Shown here in pieces: positions 55,510 to 64,000 of a DNA stretch of 64,000 nucleotides. This DNA comes from Darksidea phi (Eukaryota > Ascomycota > Dothideomycetes > Pleosporales > Lentitheciaceae). The number at the start of each line of letters is the position of its first letter. The stretch's first letter is position 1. The DNA lies in NCBI GenBank assembly GCA_030770425.1, contig JASJFT010000025.1, positions 62,001-126,000 on the forward strand. Direction: 5' to 3'. The position numbers and the translations under genes are program-made. The notes below the pieces were generated by a model. That model did no database searches. It was not told the DNA's origin and saw only the letters and a list, made by a program, of their open reading frames with translations.

Positions 55510-56776
55510 TGTCGATTCCGATAAGAGGATCCGTTTAGGTGTTGGACCAGCATGAATGGATGTACCGAATTGTTGTGGTCCTCGGTGTCTACAAGGTGGT
55601 GCAAAGACTGCAAGGGATCTGAGCACCTGTAAAAGAATGCACGCAGTGCTCTCTCTATCTCTCGTAATAATATTCGACAAGATTCAAGTGTAGCGGTCGA
55701 ATGAAACAAGATCTGTGCGGGTCTTATGCGGAAAGCGGTTCGTACCGTCTGGAATGCTGCATATGCCAATGGAACGGCGAAGTCTCTGCCACAGTGTCAA
55801 TAGCCCTGGCTGCTCGTAGGCTCCTTAGCGCGAAGTCTCAGATACGTGCGCAGGCGGTAGTGCGAGGCTCCAGGATTAACGATACAAAGAGAAATATTGA
55901 CTAGATCGACATCGCGGTCCCGCTAGGGCAAGCGTTGTGTTTGAATCGCAAACCGCTAGACACGTTCCAAGGACTTAGACATGGGCTGTGTTGCGACCGC
56001 CAAGGTGTAAGCACCTAAATATTATCAACGTTGGCTCAGTCCTAGCTAGAGACGGCATCTGCTCGTGCAGACTCACCATACACTGAAGATACTAATGTGG
56101 AATGCAAGGTACAAGTGAATAGAGAGTTATGGGGCACGTGGAGATGGACCCGCTCTCGTGGCACTTCAGATGGTACGATCGCCCAGTCACCATACCGACT
56201 TGGAAGACACCCAGCGATGCAGGAATGGCGACGTTGAAACCCGGCAACTTTGCGTCCCTCCTTCCTGTCCCGATAGGTGAGGTGTCATATGAGTCTAGGG
56301 TATATAGACCGGAACAGGAAGCTCCTTTGACTTTAGGCAAGTTCAGCACGAGCCTGAGGCAAACCATTGTATCCATGCCCCGCGTCGCGACCATTACAGT
56401 CTAAGCTGAAAGACATTGGGCTATGCACCGCTTATATTTTGGGGAAGAAAAAGGTAGATGTTTGTACAGCTGGGACGCGCCAGCCAATCAGAACGCATAG
56501 CGACGCATGTGATGCAATCGTCCGGTCCGCAACCGGTGGACAGAGTTTTCAAGCGATTCAAGATATTCAAAAGCTGATGAGACATATAGAAAGTACAAAG
56601 TCTCCGAAGAACGATCGTCCGCATATCGCGCCTGTTTGTGTGAACGCGAAGCTATTCAGAGAATAAAGACGCTTGCAGAATTCACCCGAAAAGTCAAACC
56701 AATGGCATTCGTCCCTTTGCAGCGTAGGGCTGTGCGCCGAACTGCCTCGAGTGGGCCGGGAAAGGAGGTTGTGTTT
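55510..56776. other. 1.27-kb gap between two minus-strand genes
   Basis: No supported gene. Between 56100 and 56400 both strands are open for about 90-100 codons, but neither shows a family signature or splice sites. The left end holds the promoter of the mannosidase. Confidence 0.4.
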
Positions 56777-57315
56777 CTAGCTCTTGCCCCAGCCTTTAAG
56801 ATTGTGTACAATCGGATTTCTACCGCCGCGAGTGATGATCCACTTCACTTCTTCATCGCTGTCGTTCACCTCTTGGTGTTCTGCGTAGGCCGGAATGAGG
56901 GCAAAATCGCCAGGAGCGAGCTCGTGTCTCTCGGAGCCGTTCGGACCAAAGACGATGGCGCCAAAACCACTGGCGGCGTAGACAATGGTGTCTGATATCC
57001 GATTAGACGGGTGCACTAGGTGAGACCACGAGCATGTTGGAGGGTGGATGTGTTTCGAGACTATGAAGTGTCGGGCAGCGCACCCTCTTCGCCATGATGA
57101 TGCACGGCAGACGCGGTATGAGGCTTTGCGATCATCACTAAGGGGGTCAGTATGTCGCAAATAGTACCGGTGCACACATAGTCTGAGCGCTCACCAGTGC
57201 CGCACACTTGATCAGACATGTCAGTAATGGCGTTCATCCTGATCATGCCCTCTGTTTGCCCTCCACTTGGAGCATTGATATCCGAGCCTTTCTTGATCTG
57301 CACTGTACCTGGCAT
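56777..57315 (-). CDS. small cupin-domain protein
   Basis: Three exons, complement(join(56777..56991,57084..57137,57195..57315)), 129 aa. Single cupin barrel. The metal-binding first motif is AVHHHGEE (H53-H55 with E57/E58), split from the rest by two introns, and the second motif is GDFALIPAYAEHQE with its His. The segment between them, TIVYAASGFGAIVFG, forms the usual strands. The N-terminus KGSDINAPSGGQTEGMIRM is typical of fungal cupin_2 proteins. The function could be a dioxygenase, isomerase or small-molecule binder; nothing in the context decides. Introns of 57 and 92 bp are GT-AG and phase-consistent. It is divergent from the cytochrome b5-dehydrogenase gene. Confidence 0.85.
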
Positions 57316-57889
57316 CGTAAGTGCGTCTTCTAGTCCACTTCAATGTTGTAAAGTGTGCGGGTAATGGTTGCAAGACGTCCAATTGCGCCGAGCGGGATAA
57401 GCTATTAGCCCAATGCCGAGGTCATGACAAGGATGTCGGTACCGACGCGTCAAATGGTTAACAAGTTGCAGCTGGTGCGATTGTCGGCGGTCATGGCTTG
57501 ATGGCTTGGTGGCTTGTGAAGATGGCACGCTGGACACGTGCCTCCTTTCAGCACTGCCTCGGCATCAGCTCGAATGACGTAGTCCGCTTTCAGCACCTTC
57601 GACCGCAGCAGACCAGCCATCACACCAATCACGGCGCTTCCAAAAGGGCTCACGAGATCACAAGCCATGGCCCGCATCACTGCTGGATGGCCCCACACGC
57701 TTTCTGCGGCTCTAGAACCGTCAGATGTCGAGCTCAGGGAACAGGTCCTTGGCGTTGTTTGCTGGCATGTGAAAGGAATCCGAAGCCACTACGGCAAGCT
57801 GTTATAACCTCGGACAAGTCCATCGTCTCTCTGTAACACCACCTTGTAGCAGTACTCCTTCTCCCGTCTTCCTTATCTCATTTGTAGCC
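57316..57889. promoter_or_regulatory. divergent promoter cupin / b5-acyl-CoA dehydrogenase
   Basis: About 570 bp separate two start codons on opposite strands. A pyrimidine-rich leader (CTCCTTCTCCCGTCTTCC) precedes the ATG at 57890. No specific site was identified; the call rests on position. Confidence 0.5.
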
Positions 57890-59691
57890 ATGTCACAACG
57901 CTTCTCTGCTGCCGACGTGGCGTCCCACAACAAGGCCGATAGCCTCTACATCATTGTCGATGAGGATGTGTACGATTTGACCAAGTTCCAGGACGACCAT
58001 CCGGGAGGGAAGAAGAGTAAGTAGTATCGAGAATATGCGCGCCTTTTCAAGTCTAACTTCCTTCAGTCCTCCAGCGCGTGGCAGGCAAGGATGCGTCCAA
58101 GCAGTTCTGGAAGTACCACAACGAGAGCATCCTCAAAAAGTACCAGAAGCAGCTCCAAGTTGGCTCATTAGACACCAAAGCCGCCCCTCCGACTCCTCCG
58201 GCGACGCCTCCAAAGAAGGAGAAAGACCTCGTCAAACCCTCTGCGGAACCCGGGGTGGTTGCACCTGCGCCAACAGCCGCGGCCGCCGAGCAAACGGAAG
58301 CACTCGAACAGTTTGGCGACCTTATCCCCTATGCGGATCCATCTTGGTACCAGACTGTGAGTAAGCCAGCATATGCAAACGCTCCGACTGACACAAAACC
58401 CACAGTACCACTCACCCTACTTCAACGAGTCTCACGTAGCCCTGCGCGAGGAAGTCCGGCAATGGATGGAGGACAAGGTCATGCCCAACGTCACCGAGTG
58501 GGACGAGGCAAGGAAGGTGCCCGATGACATCTACAGAGAAATGGGCGAACGCGGCTATCTTGCTGGGCTGCTAGGAATGAAATATCCCACAAAGTGGACA
58601 GACAAGCGCGTAAAGAGTGTTCCTGCGGAGCAATGGGATCTCTTCCACGAGATGCTCATTACGGATGAGCTCTCGCGCTCAGGTAGCGGAGGCTTTGTCT
58701 GGAGCATGATCGGTGGATACGGAATTGGTGGACCGCCACTCTTCAAATTTGGCAAGCCAGATCTTGTTAAGCGCATCGGACCCGAGATTCTCAGCGGCGA
58801 GAAGCGCATTTGCTTGGCCATCACTGAGCCTGGTAAGCCCAACACTGTATCCCTAACGCAATAGACAGCTAACAATCAGCAGATGCTGGTAGCGATGTTG
58901 CGAACTTGACATGCGAAGCTAAGCTCTCTGAAGATGGCAAGCACTACATCGTCAATGGCGAGAAGAAGTGGATTACAAACGGCATCTGGTCTGACTACTT
59001 CACTACCGCCGTACGCACTGGTGGTCCGGGCATGAATGGTATCTCCGTGCTTCTCATCGAGCGCAGCGCTGGCGGCGTTTCAACCCGCAAAATGGACTGC
59101 CAGGGTGTATGGTCAAGTGGCACCACCTACATCACCTTCGAGGACGTCAAGGTGCCCGTCGAAAACCTCATCGGCAAGGAAAACCAGGGCTTCAAGGTCA
59201 TCATGACCAACTTCAACCATGAGCGTATCGGCATCATCATCCAATCTCTACGTTTCTCTCGCGTTTGCTACGAGGAGTCAATGAAGTACGCACATAAGCG
59301 CAAGACTTTCGGCAAGCGTCTCATCGACCACCCCGTCATCCGCATGAAACTTGCGCATATGGCTCGTCAGATCGAAGCATCATATAACTGGCTCGAGAAC
59401 CTCGTCTACCAGTGCGAGAAGATGGGCCAGACGGAGGCTATGTTGAAGCTCGGCGGAGCCATTGCCAGCTTGAAGGCTCAGAGCACAACAACCTTCGAGT
59501 TTTGCGCACGGGAAGCCAGTCAGATCTTTGGTGGTCTGAGCTACAGCCGCGGCGGACAAGGAGCTAAGGTCGAGCGATTGTATAGGGATGTTAGGGCCTA
59601 TGCTATTCCTGGTGGAAGTGAAGAGATCATGCTCGATCTGAGCATCAGGCAGTCCTTAAGGGTGCACAAGGCACTAGGCATGAAGCTGTAA
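57890..59691 (+). CDS. cytochrome b5 - acyl-CoA dehydrogenase fusion
   Basis: Four exons, join(57890..58016,58067..58356,58406..58832,58883..59691), 550 aa. Residues 1-75 are a cytochrome b5 domain with the heme ligand in DDHPGGKK and the second His in WKYHNESIL. A Pro/Lys/Ala-rich linker (about 80-130) leads to a full acyl-CoA dehydrogenase: N-terminal helices with FNESHVALREEVRQWMEDKV, FAD-binding LAITEPDAGSDVANL and GEKKWITNG, the strand region IERSAGGVSTRKMDCQG, and C-terminal helices with FNHERIGIIIQSLRFS and KRKTFGKRLIDHPVIR. In the last motif, RAYAIPGGSEEIMLDL, the usual catalytic Glu of the EGT type is Gly, so the base may come from elsewhere. Electrons could pass from FAD to the attached heme. 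The substrate is probably a fatty acyl thioester. Confidence 0.92.
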
Positions 59692-59970
59692 ACGTGTGTT
59701 GTATATAGGGCGAGAAGAGGTTACCAGATTCTGCATAAGGAATGCGCTGTGTTATTACAGAATAAAAATCTATATCTATATTCGCGTTATGCAGAATCTC
59801 CGCACACTTGAAAATCATCCACTCGAGACATGGTGAGTTCATATTCATGGGATATTAGTCCGTAGGCGTCACATGACTCAGCCGGGCCGAAAGTAACTCC
59901 GAAAGGCCAGCTTACGCAGTACGCCGACGCAGCAGCACGAAGCTCCGCTCCACATCACAACTCTTCCACA

Positions 59971-60939
59971 ATGAGGCTTCTTCACTCGCTCGTTTCTTCC
60001 CTGCTACTTTCCGGAGCTTGCGTCGTTTCAGCCGCATCTTCTTGGAGTTTTGAAGATGCCACCGTCTCGGTGCAGACTAAAGGTGCTGGTGTGGGTGCGG
60101 GCGCAAAGGACAAGTGGGTAAACTTGTATCCTTACAACTCATGTAATGCTAATGCAATTCTATCCAGATTGAACCCTTCTACTCCATTGGCTAAATCCGT
60201 GTCATTGGCCGCTACCGATACGCTGAAGCTGCAGCTCACGACCATCGACGGGAAGAAAGCGAAGAGGCCACACCAGGCGTTCCTTACCCTGACCGAACCC
60301 ACAACCGGCTTGGAGGAGTCTTTTGTGCTCAGCGTAAAGGACAGCGGGAAGGGCAAAGTGGATTTGGTATGCATTTCTGTTGAATTGGGAAAACAATGTT
60401 GACCTGTATAGTCTCACAAGGACCTTCCTCACCAATTTCTCACTTCCTCGAAGCCAATCATTGCATCTATCGTCATTGGGTCTTTCGGATCCTCTACCCC
60501 CTATAAAGGCAAGGTCTTCGACCTCAACATCTCTCGCGATCCCAACGTGCCCCTCGCTGTTCCCGAGAAACCCCTCCGCTACGCAGCGGAGAAGGAAATC
60601 CACCACATATTCCGCGAAGATCCGCGATCACCTCCGAAGATCATCTCACTCGTTTTCGCGGCCGCCGTCGTGGCTGCGCTGCCTGTGCTGGTCGGTGTCT
60701 GGGCTTCTCTCGGTGCGAATGTGGGCCACCTAAGCAAAGCTTTAGGAAGCGCTCCCATCTCCCACGCCCTTTTCTTCGGCTCTATACTTGCCATGGAAGG
60801 GATTTTCTTCCTATACTACACGAGCTGGAACCTCTTCCAGACTTTGCCAGCAGCCGCTGTGGCTGGGGTTGTTGCGTTTATTAGCGGAAGTAGGGCTCTA
60901 TCAGAGGTGCAGGAGCGTCGTTTGGCCGGATTGAGATGA
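59971..60939 (+). CDS. SWP1: oligosaccharyltransferase subunit Swp1/ribophorin II
   Basis: Three exons, join(59971..60113,60168..60366,60412..60939), 289 aa. Subunit of the ER oligosaccharyltransferase complex that transfers the Dol-PP glycan to Asn. A signal peptide (LLHSLVSSLLLSGACVVSA) precedes SWSFEDATVSVQTKGAGVG. Lumenal part: LNPSTPLAKSVSLAATDTL, KRPHQAFLTL and KDLPHQFLTSSKPIIASIV, then FREDPRSPPKIISLVF leads into three C-terminal membrane segments (LVFAAAVVAALPVLVGVW, ALFFGSILAMEGIFFLYY and LPAAAVAGVVAFISG). This order and length match Swp1. The first intron uses a GTGGGT donor, and the second ends at TATAG; only these keep phase and restore the conserved residues. Confidence 0.92.
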
Positions 60940-61739
60940 TAAGTGCACATGCGTAACGGGAGTTTCACCCCGAACGCTCTTCGATGGGCTAGAAAAGTCG
61001 CAAGCGAACGGAAAAGTTTGAAGATTTTGTCGGAATATGTAGGATTGCGTTTTTATATTAGAAGAGACTAGATGGAGATGGAGTCCGAATGAGGAGTAGC
61101 GTATCGACAAGATCTTGTCATTCTACAAGCAACCTTCAACATTGAACGTCAAAAAAGGAATTTGAGAGTCAATCTGAAATCGAGAGCGCTCTCATTAAAG
61201 TTTCCTCTGTCGAAATACGAAATGTTCTTAGCTTCTCGAATTGAACAAAACGCGACTCTATTATCGCTGCCCGTGTGAATGATTGATGGGTCTTTTGTTG
61301 CATCGTGGCTTCCGAACTCCGACCGGGACTTGCCGGCTTAGCCTTGTGCGCAACCTCGACACAGCCTTCAGCTGCAGCCTCTACCATCCATACCTAAATA
61401 CTCTATGCCTTGTGTTTTGTGCGAGATTAGAATCGTTCAATCTCAGCTTCTTATTACCTAAGCTTGTGAGCGGTTATCCACCTGGGTTAGGTTCTGTCAG
61501 CCTTGTGTCAAGGTCGTGGTACAACGCTCGTCTAGAGGGGTTGCCAGTAGGGGCTGCGCTACCTGGCCTCGCGGAATTACGTTACTTCTTACAGAATCGG
61601 TTACGAGTAAAGCGGTAGGAAGATATAGACAGCGTATACCGATTTCCTTATAAACGATGTTGGGTTGGCTTAGGTGCCTCCATATCGGAGGGTTTTGACT
61701 CCGAAAATGGAGGCTTCTAAGCCAGTAATTTCTTAGTAC
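60940..61739. other. transition from core gene to AT-rich repeat
   Basis: About 800 bp after SWP1. Frames at 61169-61618 have no family signature. A hairpin-forming sequence lies near its end (listed separately). GC content falls toward the right. Confidence 0.45.
61667..61723. repeat. 57-bp imperfect palindrome
   Basis: Arms GGCTTAG-GTGCCTCCAT and ATGGAGGC-TTCTAAGCC pair, with an inner TCGGAG/CTCCGA pair, leaving a small loop. It marks the border where the AT-rich tract starts, so it may be the end of a decayed transposon or a transcription end hairpin. Neither is proven. Confidence 0.6.
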
Positions 61740-62920
61740 CGGTAAATCTTAGATCTGCGGTCAATGTATATTTATTATATAACTGTGGTTAACTATAAGA
61801 AGCTCCCCACGTCCCGGTTTTATTTCACTCTAAACCTATTAACCTTTATTAACCTTTTTCTACCTATTCTCTCCTATATAAGGAAAATTTATATCTACTA
61901 CCCTATTATACTATTCCTTAACGTCAGTACGAAAGTAAGTCTATCCGTGCAATACTCCTAGTCCATACTTTACTAATAGGAACTTCGATAGGCGTTATTA
62001 TCCACCTTAGATAGATTAACCTCCTACTTTATTATTTGATTTGGATTTGCATAGTAGGAGTCTCTTTACAAGGTCCGCACGAAATACAGTAGGAGTTTTT
62101 ACATAGTAGAGGTACTATACCTATACCTTATATACAATAATAGAGCTATAGAGCTATATACAGTACGACGGGGTAATATTTCGAATATTAAGGCGCTGGA
62201 CGAGAAATAACATATAATACCGAACCACAGAGCCTGGTTAGGAGACCAACAGCGGTAGCGAGGAGTTAGCGCACTAATACTACCACCTATAGTATAAAAA
62301 TTGCCCGCGATGATACTAGTATCCTACTTACTATATCTATCTCTTATCCTTAGCCAGCTTCCTTATATCAATACCTACTAACTATATATCTTTACTAACG
62401 ATCGTTCGCCTAGTCCTTTAGGAGGACCTTTATTAGGAGGTAGAGTATAATAGGCTATTCGAGTATAGCGCTCTAAACCTTTCGAATATCGCGGCGGAGT
62501 ATCCCCGGCGCTACAGGCGGGAGGTACTATCGACAGGGCTCCTCGATTATAATAACTATTAGTACGAAACCAACTATACGTTAGATATATTCGAGGGAAC
62601 GAGCGGCGACAGGATTCTTATATAGCTATTAGTAGTTACCTATAACATATTCCTATCCGAGGCCCTATATAACGAGGATAGGCGTTTCGTCTAGAGGTAG
62701 CTATACCGTCTACGTAGGCTGGGGGGAAAGCTTATATAGGAAAGACGGTTAAGGAAGAAGAAATCGGCCTTCTTAACAGGCTATCGAGGGAGTGAATACC
62801 TAACGTAGAAGATAGAGCTGGTATCTATAGTAGATACGATACGAACGATAGCGTAGGGGGTAAGAGGTTCAGCGTTATCGGCGTATTTAACTATCTACAT
62901 ATATTATTAGTAAATTTATT
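61740..62920. repeat. AT-rich, RIP-like degenerate tract
   Basis: Composition changes sharply: TA steps are very frequent and CA/TG steps scarce, with stops in every frame. This is the footprint of repeat-induced point mutation (C-to-T in CpA context) in duplicated DNA of Pezizomycotina. No protein family can be read. It is probably a dead transposable element or a subtelomere-like or heterochromatic block. A window-based TpA/ApT index would measure it. Confidence 0.65.
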
Positions 62921-63267
62921 ATCGTATAGTCACTACCTATTGCGTAAGATGTCGAAACATTAAAACACAATAAGGTGATTAGAATCACGAAAAACACAGC
63001 CAGCCCAGGAGCCAACGTGACGTCACGCCGGGTAGTGGCCCAAGCTCCTGGGGGAGGGGGGGGGGATTTAGTGTATATAGCGTAAGACGTAGTGCTCTTG
63101 CACCTACGGTCTATTGTAGTCGAAGGAATGTACAAATCTTCCGTTAACATCCTATGTGAAATCACTTCCAGTCATAACTCGAGACGTCTTGATAGCACTG
63201 TCATATTTTTGCCCTTGATAAGCTCTTGAGCTTGTGTGATGAACAGAGAGAAACGCCCAGATCCTCA
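62921..63267. other. flank of the AT-rich tract with a poly-G run
   Basis: Contains a run of ten or more G at about 63055-63065 within a hairpin-poor stretch. A minus-strand frame at 62887-63165 has a hydrophobic part but no family signature. No gene supported. Confidence 0.4.
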
Positions 63268-64000
63268 TTAGTATGGCCATATCTTCCGTATCTCTTCAGC
63301 CGATTTACCATACTCCGCACAGTGAGCTATGAAAATTTCAAGGAGTTCCTCGTTCCGCTGCTGCTTCTCCTCAAAGTCATCATCAGGGGCAATCCAGCCG
63401 TCGGCATCGGTACCCAGATATTCCCGGGCGAGCTCATAGATCTTGTGGTGGTCCCGGTATTCTTGAAATTCCTGCTGATACTTTTCAATCTCATCCTCGC
63501 TGAAATTGCATGGACAGTCGCCGGAAAATCCAGCTTCATTCCATACGTCGGCTATTGCAATCAGGCAAACGCGAAGAGGTACAATACCCTCTTCCCACGC
63601 TTCTCCACAACGGAGGAAGAGTTGTCGGAAAAGTGGAGGAAAACGTATAGATTTGAAGACATTCTTGTTCTTAAAACCGCTGGCAGCCTCGTAAGCCTTG
63701 CCCATCATTGTTTGTTTGTATTTGAACCTGACAATCGCTTGATCGTCGTCGTCCATTTCGTCGATGTTCTCCGGGAACTTTGGTATCTCGAACCCAAGCT
63801 TGTAGTCCTCGCCAATGCTTATAAATTCGGGGAAGCGAACTTGGTAAAACAAAGGCGAGACCACGATAGATTGCCAATCAATAAGCGAGACGATTTGGGT
63901 AGGCTCTTCGTCAGAAACGAAGATGTTTCCCATGTGTAGGTCGGTATGCCATAAGGTCGGCCATGGAAAGCGTCCAGGAAGAGTCTTCGCGTCCATCTTA
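63268..64000 (-). CDS. AIM9-like phosphotransferase, 5' end beyond the window
   Basis: The minus-strand frame is open from the stop at 63268 to the window edge, so about 240 residues of the C-terminal half are seen and the start lies outside. LWHTDLHMGNIFVS is the catalytic loop (H-x-D-x-x-x-x-N) and VSLIDWQSIVVSPLF the metal-binding D-W-Q motif of the APH/AIM9 kinase-like family. AIM9 proteins are mostly mitochondrial in yeast; in filamentous fungi the family is large and its substrates unknown. The rest (FKSIRFPPLFRQLFLRCGEA, GDCPCNFSEDEIEKY) is the C-terminal helical part. It sits beside an AT-rich degenerate tract, a typical place for members of expanded families. It appears intact as far as visible. 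Confidence 0.82.
   Translation of the reverse strand, partial: KMDAKTLPGRFPWPTLWHTDLHMGNIFVSDEEPTQIVSLIDWQSIVVSPLFYQVRFPEFISIGEDYKLGFEIPKFPENIDEMDDDDQAIVRFKYKQTMMGKAYEAASGFKNKNVFKSIRFPPLFRQLFLRCGEAWEEGIVPLRVCLIAIADVWNEAGFSGDCPCNFSEDEIEKYQQEFQEYRDHHKIYELAREYLGTDADGWIAPDDDFEEKQQRNEELLEIFIAHCAEYGKSAEEIRKIWPY

Noticed and set aside
61283..61618. 111-codon frame between SWP1 and the AT-rich tract
   Set aside because: No conserved motif and opposite-strand overlaps; treated as chance.
31..63999. a biosynthetic gene cluster (SnoaL, amidohydrolase, reductase and cupin present)
   Set aside because: The candidate tailoring genes are tens of kilobases apart with housekeeping genes between, and no polyketide synthase, peptide synthetase, terpene cyclase or cluster regulator is present.

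Overview
This window is nuclear DNA of a filamentous ascomycete (Pezizomycotina), most likely a Dothideomycete. The evidence is: introns of about 45-120 bp with GTRNGT donors and CTAAC/CTGAC branch sites; intron-rich single-copy housekeeping genes (PMT1, SF3A1, ISD11, MSH6, SWP1, a Kha1-like antiporter); a killer-toxin-like (subgroup C) GH18 chitinase beside a multi-LysM gene; and an AT-rich tract that looks mutated by RIP. No tRNA, rRNA, operon or CRISPR was seen. The genus cannot be fixed from sequence alone. All exon joins given were built by hand from splice consensus and phase arithmetic; every multi-exon model closes in frame.

Layout. 1-5.7 kb is accessory: a relic of an alpha/beta-hydrolase (Ser-lipase type), a PD-(D/E)XK nuclease-like gene, a SnoaL-like gene and a broken phosphotransferase. 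6.4-15.3 kb is mostly core: MARVEL membrane protein, NAD(P)-binding dehydrogenase, PMT1 (O-mannosylation), splicing factor SF3A1 and a small hidden ISD11 gene (Fe-S cluster assembly). 15.9-21.7 kb holds a Pro/Glu-rich nuclear-looking protein, an M20 amidohydrolase with a duplicated promoter segment, and an uncharacterised protein. 22-28.6 kb is a head-to-head pair: a secreted 719-aa LysM protein and a 1002-aa GH18 chitinase that share a 255-bp promoter. 28.6-31.2 kb is repeat-derived: a 772-bp inverted-repeat element followed by a broken CAP59-type mannosyltransferase. 31.2-38.3 kb has a metal-dependent amidohydrolase with a GC-AG intron, an 815-aa orphan and an aldo/keto reductase. 39-61 kb returns to core or metabolic genes: MSH6, patatin-type triacylglycerol lipase, an AT-hook plus membrane-segment protein, a Kha1-like K+/H+ antiporter, GH92 alpha-mannosidase, a cupin, a cytochrome b5-acyl-CoA dehydrogenase fusion and SWP1. 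61.7-62.9 kb is an AT-rich RIP-like tract, and the window ends inside an AIM9-like phosphotransferase.

Functional themes. Several genes concern glycans at the cell surface or secretory pathway: PMT1 (O-mannosylation), SWP1 (N-glycosylation), GH92 (mannose trimming), the chitinase/LysM pair (chitin cleavage and binding) and the dead CAP59-type gene. Apart from the chitinase/LysM pair this grouping is probably chance. The most biologically interesting unit is the chitinase/LysM pair. Its LysM gene also appears to carry two compensating frameshifts that scramble one LysM repeat while keeping the protein open.
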